64,000 nt of DNA from Acanthosepion esculentum (taxonomy: Eukaryota; Mollusca; Cephalopoda; Sepiida; Sepiidae). The notes below the pieces were generated by a model, which saw only the letters and a program-made list of their open reading frames with translations, searched no databases and was not told where the DNA came from. Positions 11,225-23,085 of the stretch are shown in pieces. Position numbers and translations under genes: made by a program. Numbering within the stretch: the first letter of the stretch is position 1; every line of letters begins with the position of its first letter. The DNA is taken from contig OZ038482.1 in NCBI GenBank assembly GCA_964036315.1, positions 13,079,785 to 13,143,784 on the forward strand. Reading direction: 5' to 3'.

Positions 11225-13190
11225 AATTTATGGATATACCAAATATGGCTAATGGGATATTTTGTGAAAAATGCTGAACTAAACTATATACTATACTATA
11301 TTTTAATTCATAAAATTACACAATACACACAATATGTAATAAAATACAAATCACAACTCCCTCTATAAGACATAATGAAATTGTAAACGTTCTGAAATCA
11401 AAGGAAATGTTTCTCGCAGATTATTTCCACAATGCAGAGAATAAATCACTGTAAGTTCAGACTCGAATATCTAGGACAGAAAGAAATGCCGAAAACTCGA
11501 TTCGCAAGTATTATCTCACAAATCCCAATGCACGCAACCAGTCAGAAAAATAACCCACTCTCTGACGAACGCGGTAGCCAAAACTTTTCCTGTCGATTCG
11601 AGAACACCAACTGCTTTATCGGTCGAGCATTTTTTCATTCGCCGACAACTGGGAGAGGACGCCAAATTTTTGCGTATCAAAATACTTTTATAGCAACTCC
11701 TGCGACGGACTTGTTTTTAGTCTAAATATTCCGTCTTCAGCATGTCATGCGGAATACGTGGCCCTTTTTTTTTGGTAAGTAATTTTCTTTTTGTCGTAGG
11801 ATACACGCGACGCCCTGTCGCTTGGTTTGACGAGGTAAGACGCCGTTTTCTTCGCTATGGAAATTATTTTGTCCTTTTCTTATTTTTCGAAATTATTATC
11901 TTCTTTCAGTTTTTCGATTATGTTCAATAAGAAGAACAGAGCTTACGTAATATCCAGTAAGAAGAACAAGACTTACAGTATAGGCTCTACAGTAACGTAT
12001 GATTCGTTTTGCAAATAGCGTTTAAAATTCTTTGATTTAATTGATAGAAAAAGTCCTCCTTCGAGGACAAAAGACTGAGTATTTTGCGTTGGATTCTACC
12101 ATCTTTGATTGAATAGCAAAACATTTGATGTGCGCACAGAGAGACGAAAAATAATTTAAAATATTGTTTCTTCTTTTTTTTGGGTAATTTTCCATTACCT
12201 TATTCTGCTATAAAGAGTCCAGAATTTCCGTTCCCTGTTGCTTTTCTTGGACATTTGCCTAAACGTTGCTATTGCCAAGAAACATTCGTTCATAGAATTC
12301 TCTGATTAAATCCGATTCTACGAATGCCGCCATTTTATAATTGCCATTTTGGGAACGCAGTAGAAAATGAAATTGAAAGGTTTACAGATTTCAGCCAATG
12401 TGCAAACACACACGCAGTTGACGACATACACAAACACACACATGAAAGCATACACAAAGGCACACATGAAAATATACAAACACACACTTGTAGGCATACA
12501 CAAACACACGCATGAGGACATATATAAACTGCAAGACACACGAAATTGAGTAAATAAACTCTTGTCGTTCTTTGTGTTAAATAAAAAAATCAGCTTTAGC
12601 GTAGAATCCTACGATGTGCAGGGAAACTGCCTTTGAGTCAATTTCCCTGAAGATTAACGTTCAAAACTCCGGCATTTGCCCGCCTTAGAATACCGCTCAT
12701 TGGCGCCGAAGGTAAATATGTCTCGATTTCTTAGATCCTTACTTTAGATTCGACTGTCTTAGGACCACGGAGTAGTAGGTGACCTTGAATCAAAATCGCT
12801 ACAACAGAATCGATCGATGAATCTAGCTCGCTAACTATTAATCTGTAGAAGTTACCCAAGATAGTTTAGTCTGGCTCAGATCAGTTATAGGATGATAAAC
12901 ACAGACAACTGAACTTTCCAAACGTACAACAAATATTGTGAATATGTTAAACACTGCGCTGATAATAACTGACTTCAATAAAATTATTTCAAAATCATGT
13001 AAGTTTTAACGTAGTAATGACTGAAAATCTTTTTCGGGTCGTTTCATAGTTTCTATTTATTATTTTCCAATACATCTGCATTGTCCAGTTCTTTGCATTG
13101 GTTTTTGCTGGTCGATATGTCTATCGAACAACAGGTGTCATTAAACGGTTGCTGAAAAGACTATACCAATTAAACTTAGCGTTTATAGTA
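11225..13190. other. Mostly non-coding; degenerate CA-rich repeat at 12400-12520
   Basis: The frame at 11432-11725 shows no recognisable domain. At 12400-12520 an imperfect CACACATGAAAGCATACACAA-like repeat occurs about four times. The remainder is AT-rich and unassigned. Confidence 0.4.
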
Positions 13191-13196
13191 ATAATA

Positions 13197-13600
13197 TACA
13201 GTAATACATTTGCGATACAAGCGTACTGACTTATTTTGAAATAAGAGCCGGAGTTCGACCGATTTTTTGCCTTGAGATACGAGTTGAATTTTGAGATACG
13301 AGCGAGTTTCAGTTAAGCATGCGCAGTACACGTGTTCATCTCTGCTCTTGGAGGATCCCTGTTGCATTGTGTTGTGTCATTTTTGCCTTTATTTTGAAAA
13401 GTCCCTTTAGTGACACCATGGGTCCAAAGAAAGGAAGCGTAAACAGTAGCCGTGAATTTTTAGCGGTCTGTAATGGATCGGAAATATTCACATTAATTTC
13501 AGTGGGGAAAATAGAATTGAGATACGAGTCTTTTGAGATACGATCTTGGTCTTTGAACGAATTAAATTCTTATCTCAACGCTTTACTCTGTGTGTGTGCG
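13197..13600 (+). mobile_element. Tigger/pogo-like element, internally deleted
   Basis: Both ends carry GAGATACGAG-type subterminal repeats in inverted orientation (13273-13306 plus; 13515-13550). An ATG at 13418 opens MGPKKGSVNSS, resembling the start of Tigger-type transposases, preceded by 'gacacc'. The remaining transposase is missing and the element is about 400 bp, so it is a non-autonomous derivative. The family call rests on the end pattern and the short N-terminus. Confidence 0.45.
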
Positions 13601-13712
13601 CGCACGCGCGTGTGTACTTTATCTGAGTAAAGTTAGTTTTCCTTTAGCATCCTTTCTCTGTACAATCAATACTGTCAAAATGTATAATCATGACATGATG
13701 TTATTATTCGTA

Positions 13713-13791
13713 TGACATGCATTCATGTAGCTCGATTGGACATGAATTCATGTAGCTCGATTGGACATGAATTCATGTAGCTCGATTGGAC
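13713..13791. repeat. 25-bp tandem repeat, 3 units
   Basis: Three copies of a 25-bp unit ending ATGTAGCTCGATTGGAC. Confidence 0.9.
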
Positions 13792-13799
13792 AAATTTGG

Positions 13800-14403
13800 A
13801 AAACCGTCAAGACTAAATTTTGATTATCGCTACTTGCGACTTTTAGGACTGGTTTTAAAATAACATGGTCTACTTAAAAGAAGGAAATCTGTTAAAACAT
13901 GAGTAATATTCGCGGCTTTCATATGTGGCCCCAATTCGTTTATTGTTATCTCTTTGTGGTAATCTTGATTGAACAGGGAACTCAATCGCTAATTTTCTAT
14001 TAGATTCTGTTTTATTGTCAAATTCTTTCATGACAATATTGTGGGATAACTGATGAAGAAAGAGTGAAGAAATTCATGCAATTTATGTAATTATATTTTA
14101 AAATCATTGCATCCGCCAACCTTTCAAGATAAGGTCCCCGTCATGCTTAGAAAGAAAATAGATATAGATCTTCACTGAATTTAACAGATAAAAAGGCGTC
14201 AGAGATTAAATGAAAATCCAGCCATTGCTAATACCATTGTTTTGTCTACATTCATTTCCCATTTTCTGTTACACGCTTTTCTTTTCGTTTTCCTCGAGTT
14301 TTTTTACTCTCTACCATTTCTCCTCTTCTCGCTAACGTTCCGCCTCCACCCTCACAATTCTGTTTTCACAATTCTGTTGTGTAAAAATGAGTCGGCACTT
14401 TAT
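13800..14403. other. No recognisable feature
   Basis: AT-rich; pyrimidine-rich towards the right end. Confidence 0.4.
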
Positions 14404-14412
14404 CTCTCTCTC

Positions 14413-14480
<68 letters not shown>
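14404..14480. repeat. Compound (TC)n-(TGTC)n-(TA)n microsatellite
   Basis: TC units, then TGTC units, TC again, then TA. The run ends exactly at the TIR of the Tc1 element, as expected for insertion at TA. Confidence 0.95.
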
Positions 14481-15570
14481 CAGGGGTGGGACAACATAAT
14501 TGAAACGCTCGTTAAATTCAAAGAAAATTTGTTTAATATGGAGTTGGTCCTCCTTTAGCCTCACATACAGCTGTAATACGTCTAGGAATGGAATCATACA
14601 GCTTCCTGACTTCATCCAGAGGAATTTTCAGCCATTCTTCCATTAACACCTGCTCCAGCTCTTTAAGACACAACGGTGGAGGATAGCGGCTCCTAACTTG
14701 TCGCTCCAAAATGCTCCACAGATGTTCAATAATATTGATATCTGGAGATTTGGGAGGCCACTCCATGTGTTCTAACTCATTTTCATGCTCTTTATACCAA
14801 TTCTTAACTACTCGAGCGGTTTGCATTGGAGCGTTATCGTCTTGGAAGATGCAGTCACCATCAGGGAATAAAGTCTGGGCCATTGGATGAACATGATCTC
14901 CCCTAAATGGTCAGGTTATGTTTGCTGTTGTTTCTACCATGCAGAGCAACAATTGGACCGAGACATTTCCATGATATGGAGGCCCAGACTATCACTGATC
15001 TACCTCCATAGTTCACTGTTGGAAGAAGGCAGTCAGGGTTGTAAGCTTCTTTGGGCTGCCTCCACACATAAACTCGCCCTGAAGTTGGGAAAAGAGAAAA
15101 ACTGGACTTGTCTGAGAATATGACTTGCTTCCATTGGTCAGCAGACTAGGCATTGTGATCTCTGCACCGCTTCAACCACTTCTGAATGTTGCGAGTGGAG
15201 AGAAGATGTTTCCTTACGGCGGCTCTTCTATGATATGCAGCGTTATGGAGCTCACGACGAACAGTTTTAGTAGAAACTGTACTATTCAGATGATTATTCA
15301 ACTCAGCAGTCACTTTAGTCGCAGTAGTCCGATGATTTTTTTGCCACACTGCGTTTCAATGCACGTCGGTCCCTGTCAGTAAGTTTGCAAGTCCGGTCCG
15401 AATTGCTACGGTTGTTAGAGGTTTTGCCTTGTTTCTTGAATTGCATCATAGTTCTTGATATGGTAGCTCTTGAAAAACCAAACAGTTCAGCAACCTTAGT
15501 GATCGAGACTCCTGCCATGCGATCTCCAACAATTTGCCCTTTTTCGAAATCGGAGAGGTTACGCATTTAG
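14479..15570 (-). mobile_element. Tc1-like transposon, inactive
   Basis: The left end begins with a typical Tc1 TIR (CAGGGGTGGGACAACATAAT, 14481). On the minus strand the transposase runs from MRNLSDFEKGQIVGDRMAG (15566) through a helix-turn-helix (TKVAELFGFSRATISRTM), RTTATKVTAELN, then IFSDKSSFSL (first catalytic Asp), IFQDDNAP (second Asp) and PDINIIEHLW (Glu), giving a DDE triad. It ends KGGPTPY at 14533. A frameshift near 15340, a TGG-to-TAG stop after CRDHNA (15146) and a frameshift near 14890 inactivate it. The right TIR is not recognisable. Confidence 0.9.
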
Positions 15571-15922
15571 TTTAAATTTTACTAAATTCTAAAAAAATAA
15601 ATAAGACAAAGACAATGAATTAGATAAATAAACGTATTTACAATAGATATAACCTGAAATTACGAAGTTGTAGTTAAAGTTCTTAATATAATAGGTCTTT
15701 GAAATATAGGAGTGGAATATATATATATATGAATATATAAATAAATTGAGTGCTGGTGTTAATAAAATAGTGCTTGATGGAAAATAACAGAGCTATAAAT
15801 TATATATTAATACTAAATACACATATTGAAAACTTTTCATCTGCACCTGAAGATTGCGTTGTGTATGAAACTCAGAGTTGTGCTACCGGTGAGGAAAATA
15901 TGTATATTTATTATTATTATTA

Positions 15923-15987
<65 letters not shown>

Positions 15988-16009
15988 ATGTATATTTAGG
16001 CAGCATGTC
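15571..16009. other. AT-rich stretch with (TA)n at 15930-15982
   Basis: (ATT)n then (TA)n; otherwise no feature. Confidence 0.6.
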
Positions 16010-16180
16010 TTAACTCAAGTATGCTTGTTTGAATAATCTATACATATGTTTGCTTATTTTTATTTTAATCCTCTCAAATTCACGGATCAGTTTCTTAATG
16101 TTGTTAGTAAACTCATTAAGGAAGGCGTTTTTCTCATTCCTTTTATTTCCTAAAGTCCTTTCAATCTCATCCAAGGTCAT
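16010..16180 (-). CDS. Short charged, coiled-coil-like ORF (weak)
   Basis: An ATG at 16180 opens 56 codons to TAA at 16010-16012. The product starts MTLDEIERTLGNKRNEKN, continues NEFTNNIKKLIREFERIKIK, and has heptad-like spacing of I/L residues and a charge pattern typical of a helix. It looks more protein-like than its surroundings. It may be an exon or a fragment of a transposon protein; no family is recognised and no splice sites are obvious. Confidence 0.2.
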   Translation of the reverse strand: MTLDEIERTLGNKRNEKNAFLNEFTNNIKKLIREFERIKIKISKHMYRLFKQAYLS

Positions 16181-16810
16181 CTTCAGGGGGTAGGGAATTG
16201 CTAAGACAAAAAAGTAATGTAATCGATAGTTGAGAATTTTTTAAAAAATGCGCATGAAACGAGTTCTGTCAATTCAAAAATTAACGTTGTCTAAGTGAAG
16301 TATCTTAATTTACATTTTTCAAAAATTAAAATTACAATTTAAGTATTTTCAAACATTGCTGTTTTAATTACAATTTAAAAATAATACAATTTCGGTATTA
16401 TAAAATTTTGCTGTTGTATAAATTTTAAAATATTGTTGCTGTACTCATAATTAATCTTATTTGGTATTGGTTGTATTTTTCCTATTTAGAGGGCTTCAAG
16501 AATTTGAAGTTTTTGTTTATTATTTTGATGGTGAAGTATACTTGTATTATTAATATTTTTCTAAATCGTGAATGTTCCTTTTAATGCTGTGCAATGGAGC
16601 TTGAATCTGACGTATATAATGTAAGTCTTCTAGGTAATGTTGTCGTGAAATCAAAATATATATTTACATTTATTTGTCAGAGAAAAAATTCCCATGAAAA
16701 TTCCCATTTTTCCCATGAAAATAATAAAATTACAGCCAAAACTAAATAAGATTAATTATGAGTATATCAACACTGTTTTTAAATCTCTATAACAGCTAGG
16801 TTGTAAAACA
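16181..16810. other. No recognisable feature
   Basis: Strongly AT-rich, with repeated AATTTAAAAT-like words. Confidence 0.4.
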
Positions 16811-17400
16811 CAGTACAATCCCTGACAACCGGAGTAAGAAGGGCTTCCGGATATGAGGAATTGATTAAAGAGTCCGGATAGGAGTAGTTATATTTAGATT
16901 AAAATAAAAGAACTGAAATCAAGTTTAACATTTATTTTCAATGTTTTATAGTAAACAAAGTAATGTGATGATAAGTGAAAGATAACGGAATTGATTTTAA
17001 GGAAAAAGAAATAAATTATGTAATGTTAATGAAAATTCATAAAATTAATTATGCCCCTTATGCCAAACAAATAATGTAACGAGGATTTTTTATCGCTGTT
17101 GCATGATGATTCTTTCTCTTCTAATGTCATTCTCAACTTTCTCCGTATTTCGTTTTGATTTTATTCTTGAAATTTTTTCAACAAAAGATATTTTTTAACT
17201 TTGCGGGCGTTATTGCACTCGTCATAGCTGAATGCTGAATTTCTTTCCATAAAATTGACAACCTTTTCAAGAGCGTTTTCAATTTCAGTCCAGGTTTCAT
17301 CACGATCATGCATCTCTTCGCTATCTTGTTGTAGATGTGTCCCGTTGTCATCCTTTCCTCTTATTCCCATCATCTTTTGCAACAATACAAGCCATTAGGG
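16811..17400 (-). mobile_element. Tigger/pogo-like 3' fragment
   Basis: A TIR-like start (CAGTACAATCCCTGACAACC at 16811, with CCGGAT words following) is typical of pogo/Tigger ends that contain 'TCCGGA'. Inside, the minus strand 17385-17161 encodes DETWTEIENALEKVVNFMER and ends KYLLLKKFQE. This matches the pattern of Tigger transposase C-termini (hydrophobic helix, then a KR-rich terminal helix). The catalytic domain is absent. The 70-bp minisatellite begins directly to its right. Confidence 0.5.
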
Positions 17401-17436
17401 TTAAATAAGCATCAGAAAAAAAATATCGCTACAGGC

Positions 17437-18300
17437 CTTATAATATTTGGGACAATAATAAGCTTAGTTAACAAAGGCAAAAGACACCGGGAAGTTCGCG
17501 TGAGACCTAATAATGTTTGGGACAATAATAATCTTTGTTAACAATGGCAAAAGACACCGAGAAGTTCGCTTGAGGCCTGATAATGTTTGGGACAGTAATA
17601 ATGTTTCTTAACAATGGCAAAAGACACCGTGAAGTTCGCTAGAGCTCTAATAATATTTGGGACAATAATAATCTTAGTTAACTATGGCAAAAGACACCGG
17701 GAAGTTCGAGTGAGGTCTAATAATGATTGGGACAATAATAATTTATGTTATGAAAGGCGAAAGACACCGGGAAGTTCGCGTGAGGCCTAAAGATTTTTGG
17801 AACAATAATAATTTTTGTTATGAAAGGCAAAAGACACCGGGAAGTTCGCGTGAGGCCTAATAATGTTTGGGACAATAATAAATTTTGTTAACAAAGCCAT
17901 AAGACATCGGGAAATTCACGTGAAGCTTAATAATGTTTGGGACAATAATAATGTTTGTTATGAAAAGCAAAAGACACCGGGAAGTTCGCGTGAGGCCTAA
18001 TAATGTTTGGGACAATAATAATTTATGTTATGAAAGGCAAAAGACACCGAGAAGTTCGCGTGAGGCCTAATAATTTTTGGAACAACAATAATAATCTTTG
18101 TTAACAAAGCCATAAGACATCGGGAAGTTCACGTGAGGCCTAATAATGTTTGGGATAATAATAATGTTTGTTATGAAAGGCAAAAGACACCGTTAAATTC
18201 GCTAGAGGTCTAATAATATTTTGGACAATAATAATCTTTGTTAACAATGACAAAAGACACCGGGAAGTTGGCTTGATGCCTAATATATTTGGGACAAATG
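17437..18300. repeat. 70-bp minisatellite, about 13 units
   Basis: Units begin TAATGTTTGGGACAATAATA and contain AAAGACACCGGGAAGTTCGC; starts fall at 17441, 17511, 17581, 17651, 17721, 17791, 17861, 17931, 18001, 18071 and onwards. Spacing is exactly 70 bp for the first ten units; one later unit has a small insertion. Sequence varies among units by a few substitutions. Confidence 0.95.
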
Positions 18301-18619
18301 TTTTTGATTGGACGAAATAGAAATTAATTTTTTTACCCTGACTCAATGAATCATTTTGGCAGTAAACCTCTTGTAATGTTACAAGAACATTTCACGTGAA
18401 TAGAGCAAAATGTCTCCGAGTATTTTAGTGGCTAATTTATTCTTTTCAGTACAATGTTAGAAGAGGGTTGCATCTTTCGTACCGTTGAAGTAACTCGCAA
18501 ATGCTTTGTTCAGAACAATAGAGAAGTCTTTTCAGTGGCCAAATCTCCTGATTGGAATCTATTTGAAAAGTTATGGTGAAACTTGCAAGATCGATTTCAT
18601 TATTTATTATTTTTATTAT

Positions 18620-19020
18620 GCCTCTTGATTCCTTGGGGAACATACGGCCGCAACAATACCTCCGCAACGGATGCGGTTCCGGACGATCCTCTTCAGCTCG
18701 GCCCATGTCGTGCTGGATGCCTTGCTGCACGCCTCATACGATCCATTTTGGAGGACTCTTCCTCGGTCATGTCGTTTGAAGATATCGTTGTGGTTTCTGT
18801 AACAAGCTAGTTTTTAAGTGAGTTGGTTGTTAGCCGGCTGCACAACCCCTAACCTGGAGGATCAGGATGTATCTTTCGTCTGGATCCTACCCCACAGACT
18901 TGTTGAGCTTGGTTGAACCTGCTAAGAGCCAAAGCCCCCGCCCACATAGCTCTTGGAGGTCGTTGAAGAACGCAAAGCTGTCCTACCACGGCAAAGCGAC
19001 GCACCATCATACAGCGATTT
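18620..19020. repeat. GC-richer interspersed-repeat fragment (unidentified)
   Basis: This 400-bp block (TTAGCCGGCTGCACAACC; CTAACCTGGAGGATCAGGAT; GAGCCAAAGCCCCCGCCC) differs sharply in composition from its AT-rich flanks and lacks an ORF. It resembles 3' UTR sequence of a non-LTR element, but I cannot name it. Confidence 0.35.
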
Positions 19021-19856
19021 CTTTAAAACCGGAGAAAAATCAATAATTTGGAGGTCGTTTGCAAGGAAGTGTGGGCCAAAATTTGAAAAGAGTGTTGCTT
19101 GTGAAGTGATATAAAAAATTTTTCCCCGAACAGCAATTGCAAACCGGGTGGATGCGATTATGTAGCAAAATATGTCCGATTACTTTTTTCCAAACTTTAA
19201 GCATCCAAAATATATTAAATATTTTTTCAAGAATTCAAATATTTTTTGTACTGTTTTGTATGCGATTACACTTTTTACACAGTAACACTAGAGAGAGCAC
19301 AGATACTATACTGATCTTCGGCAAAAGTACCAATCTATATGTAAGCAATTCCATCATCTTTTACAGGTACTACGCCATTTAACATGAAAATGGGATTAGC
19401 AGTCGAGGTTTGAATTTGACCCCGGGTTACAAATTTTATGAAGAAATCTGTGCCTATTTACAGACAAGATTATTTCGAGCCTATCAGAATTTATAAGTTT
19501 TTGTGCTTCGTTTATTTGTGTGCACGCGTGTGCGTGTACTTGTACGTGTGCGTATATGTGAGTGTTTGCGCACGTGCGTGTACCTGTGTGTGCATTCTTT
19601 TCTCAGAATTTGAATTAATACAAGTGTACGCATCACTAAATGCATTTGTATGTCGCGATGTTAATGCGTGTGTCTTTTTACTTAACCAAAATGAAATTCA
19701 GGTGAGTATGCAAGAGAGAGGCGATGGTAGAGACCCACCGCTTTGTCAAGCTATCAGCTATTATCTTGTCGTCGCCATCTTGAATGATGAATAATTGATA
19801 TTTTTCGAACGTAACTGTCGTGAATGACGTTAGAATGAAATTATTATTTGTAGATT
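19021..19856. other. No gene recognised
   Basis: Contains a degenerate (TG)n patch near 19515-19590. The frames are not protein-like. Confidence 0.4.
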
Positions 19857-20529
19857 ATTTCTTTCTCTCTTTGGATTCTTCACATTTTCTCTCCTTTATT
19901 TCTACGTTCTCTACTTCTTCCTTTCTGTCTTTCTCTTTATGGCGATCAAATCTCACTCCCAATGTTTTATTTCACCTCATTCTTTTTCATTGTTTTCTCT
20001 TTCTGTCTCTTTCACTTTTAGTGTTACTTACTCTCTTTCTTTTTTTCAGTTTACTTTCATTCTCTCCTCACCGTCAAATTATTTACCTTGTACACTCTGT
20101 CACATTCATCTTTCTAGTCTCTCATTTTCTCTGTCACTTCTTTTTCATTCTCTCTATCTATTTCTCCTTTCTACTGTTTCAACTGCCCCCTCTCTCTTTG
20201 CCTCCCCTTCCATAATGTCTAGTTCTCTTTCCTCTCTATTTCTTTTTCCTCTATCATTCTCACTTTTCATTCTCTTTAAATATCTCTTCCTTTTTTTACG
20301 GCTACAACTTATCTCTATATTTTCACATACATTGATAATTTCTTCTTCGCTTTTCTCTCTCTCTCTCTCTCCCTCTCTCGGACTTATCTCATCCACACGT
20401 TTTATTCTTTTTACCTATCTCTCTCTTCACTCTCCTCTGTACTTTTTATTTATTTCTCTCTCCCCCTTTATTTTCTCGGCCTCTCTTTTTCCCTTTTATT
20501 TGTTAGCGTTTTCTCATTTCTCTTTCCAG
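19857..20529 (+). other. Long pyrimidine-rich tract ending in a 3' splice-site-like TTTCCAG
   Basis: About 670 bases of C/T-rich sequence end in CTCTTTCCAG at 20520-20529. Open frames through it are compositional artefacts. Confidence 0.5.
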
Positions 20530-20683
20530 AAAGCAAATGATCTCATCATTGGCTCCGGGACCATTTCGCCAGAATTTGTTGACTCAGTTGCCAGTACCAG
20601 TTATGCATGGACATCGGTAGAATCGTGCACACTTCTTCCCTGCAGCAATGGGCAGAGACACCAACGGAAGACTGGCGATTGAA
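20530..20683 (+). CDS. Possible exon after pyrimidine tract (weak)
   Basis: The open frame following the AG at 20528-20529 reads KANDLIIGSGTISPEFVDSV and ends GQRHQRKTGD at TGA (20680-20682). Composition is balanced, unlike the flanks. Candidate terminal exon only; no homologue is recognised. Confidence 0.2.
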
Positions 20684-20786
20684 GTATAAAATGGAATTTT
20701 CGAAGATGACAAAATCTAGTCAGCATAAATCTCCACCCTCAAGTGGGAAAACTATTAAAGACACATTTCTTTTCTGGGTTGACAGC

Positions 20787-20789
<3 letters not shown>

Positions 20790-20847
<58 letters not shown>

Positions 20848-20883
20848 ACATACACAAACGCACACACAAACGCACACATACGT

Positions 20884-20940
<57 letters not shown>
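20790..20940. repeat. (TG)n and (CA)n microsatellites
   Basis: (TG)n to 20843, then a CACAAACG repeat, then (CA)n to about 20931. The two runs are inverted relative to each other and could form a hairpin. Confidence 0.95.
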
Positions 20941-20942
<2 letters not shown>

Positions 20943-21314
20943 CGTATTAAGGAAAAAGACAATAGGAAAATTGTTGTTTTAGCCGACAAGTTTCTTCCAA
21001 TGTGGACATTTGCAAGGCAGAAAACGAAATGAATCTATTGAAACAGAGTATCTATAAACAACAAACGAAATGTCGTTAGCAACTAGAAGAATTTAGAAAC
21101 GCTATTCTATATACATATGGTCAACAACAACAACGACAACAACAGTTTTCCTATTGTCTTTTTCCTTAATACATATTGTCTTTTACTATAGGTAAAATTT
21201 TTACACACACACACATATATATATGCAAGTATAGGATTGGTGTATACGGAATAAATTCCAATAACCAACAAATACTATTCTTAAAAGAGTGCTCAATACA
21301 GAGTAGAGAATATA

Positions 21315-21601
21315 TAATTATTTATTCGAAAATTATAACATAAATATGTTATAAAATTACTACAAAAATAGCCATTTTGTTTCAGAACTTCTGGTGTCTT
21401 ATCAAGTGATAGTGTTGAATGCAGAATAAAGAGTTTTAAAAGTTTTGAATCAATCAATTGATTGATTTGGACGTTTTGAAACTCTTTATTCTGCATTCAA
21501 CACCATCACTTGATAAGACACCAGAAGTGTTGAAAGAAAATGGCTATTTTTGTTGTGATTTTATAACATATTTATGTTATAATTTTCGAATAAATGATTA
21601 T
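21315..21601. repeat. Long inverted repeat, ~125-bp arms, with hammerhead-like words
   Basis: 21315-21439 is the inverted copy of about 21479-21601 with a ~40-bp loop. In the right arm CTTGATAAG, ACACC...GGTGT-like pairing (ACACCAGAAGTGTT) and GAAA occur in hammerhead order. It resembles terminal repeats of Penelope-like elements. Confidence 0.6.
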
Positions 21602-21650
21602 ATATGTATGTATATATATTTATTAAATGGTGCAGTATATTTAATAATAT

Positions 21651-21730
21651 AACGAAGAAGTCATACAAAGAATAATTCACCATTAATTACATTAACTTTA
21701 CTGATTTATTCTTTGTATGACTATTTCTTC

Positions 21731-21732
<2 letters not shown>
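21651..21732. repeat. Inverted repeat beside (TA)n
   Basis: Arms GTCATACAAAGAATAA and its reverse complement lie about 32 bp apart. The loop contains ATTAACTTTACT, shared with the inverted repeat at 48858-48993. Confidence 0.6.
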
Positions 21733-21733
<1 letters not shown>

Positions 21734-21822
<89 letters not shown>

Positions 21823-21988
21823 GTTTGTAATTAGGATACCTTTAGTAAATGACCATTTTCTTGGAATTAAGATAACTTTAGTAAATGATTGATACCAGAA
21901 ACAGTTTGAAAAATCCTTCGAATTTCAAAATTAAAATTCGTAGGTGAAAATGGTCATTTACTAAAGGTATCTTAATTCCAATTGTAAA

Positions 21989-22076
<88 letters not shown>
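21734..22076. repeat. (TA)n / (TG)n tracts flanking an inverted repeat
   Basis: (TA)n 21734-21770 and (TG)n 21780-21818 lie on one side, (TA)n 21988-22076 on the other. Between them, 21828-21859 is inverted at 21946-21977 (ATTTACTAAAGGTATC and complement). Confidence 0.85.
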
Positions 22077-22078
<2 letters not shown>

Positions 22079-22079
22079 A

Positions 22080-22290
22080 TAGGCTTATTGAGCATGATTT
22101 CTGTGCCCACACTTTTCATATCTACAAATGCCCTATCCCCGATACTGAACATTTTCCCGCCAGATAAATATTCGTCTACTTTTATGTCCTTCTTCAGAAC
22201 GTGGTTTATCATGGCTCTAGAGAGCTGGGATCACACACGTCCTAAAGGGATATGGCACAAAAAAAAAGATTCAAACATTTCTGAAAGAGA
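22080..22290 (+). repeat. Penelope-type terminal-repeat-like sequence (degenerate)
   Basis: Words such as CCGATACTGAACATTTTCCC and ATTCGTCTACTTTTATGTCC parallel the pLTR-like sequences at 45210-45345 and 53740-53830 (GATATTGAGCAC; ACTTTTATATTTAC). The hammerhead core is absent. Confidence 0.35.
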
Positions 22291-22330
22291 TTAAAAAAGA
22301 TCGAATTTGAGGTAATCGTCCCCTACAGGG

Positions 22331-22812
22331 ATAGAACTGGAGTCAACACAGAAGAAAAGTAAAAATCCTCTTCTTCTATGTGCCGTGTTTTTCGGGACGT
22401 GAGCGAACATGACTCTCCACAACTTCCAGTATATTGTACCGCTTAGAAAAAAATTGTCTTTTTGCTTTCTCTCCTACTCTCTGATCTGGGATAGAACTGG
22501 AGTCAACACAGAAGAAAATTAAAAATCCTCTTCTTCTATGTGCCGTGTTCCTTCGGGACGTGAGCGAACATGACTCTCCACAACTTCCAGTATATTGTAC
22601 CGCTTAGAAAAAAAATGTCTTTTTGCTTTCTCTCCTACTCTCTGATCTGGGATAGAACTGGAGTCAACACAGAAGAAATGTAAAAATCCTCTTCTTCTAT
22701 GTGCCGTGTTCCTTCGGGACGTGAGCGAACATGACTCTCCACAACTTCCAGTATATTGTAGCCCATAGTAAAAATTGTCTTTTTGCTTTTTCTCCTACTC
22801 CCTGATCTGTCA
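22331..22812. repeat. 160-bp tandem triplication
   Basis: Three units start at 22331, 22491 and 22652, each beginning ATAGAACTGGAGTCAACACA and containing GTGAGCGAACATGACTCTCC. They are nearly identical. The unit derives from the 3' end of the endonuclease-RT family: on the minus strand GAACACGGCACATAGAAGAA parallels 1930-1950. Confidence 0.9.
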
Positions 22813-23085
22813 ACCATTTACACAAGCTCGTTGGGCAGGTTATGTGTTGATTTCCTCTGTCTCTCCTTGCCTTCAAAATGACCTGTGTGTATCAAATTAT
22901 CCAAGCCCCCTTTCCACACTCCTCATTCCTCTTTCTGATGTTAATTATAAATTTTCTTCTTGTTTTAATTTTTCTTAAAACAGTCTTATTACTCACGCGT
23001 TCAGTAGATGGAATTCTCAATATTTTTCTGTAGAATCATATATTTGAAGAGATTGTCTAGCATTCACTGCCAATAGGAAATTCTA
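22813..23085 (-). pseudogene. Endonuclease-RT non-LTR fragment, third copy
   Basis: The minus strand of 22850-23050 is colinear with 1600-1800 of the first copy (TGCCTTCAAAATGACCTG versus TGCCTTCAATATGTCCTG in the second copy). It is too decayed to give a clean frame. Confidence 0.6.

Noticed and set aside
17437..18300. Possible CRISPR array (regular 70-bp repeats)
   Set aside because: The whole unit repeats, with no unique spacers, no cas genes and a eukaryotic context.
19939..20682. 247-codon open frame on the plus strand
   Set aside because: Nearly all of it is Ser/Leu/Phe from a pyrimidine-rich tract. Only the last ~50 codons, after a splice-acceptor-like AG, have normal composition and are listed separately.
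20607..21032. 141-codon frame through (TG)n and (CA)n
   Set aside because: Cys-Val and Thr-His repeats are microsatellite translation.
22080..22294. Small plus-strand ORF next to (TA)n
   Set aside because: The sequence resembles a non-coding terminal repeat shared with other loci.
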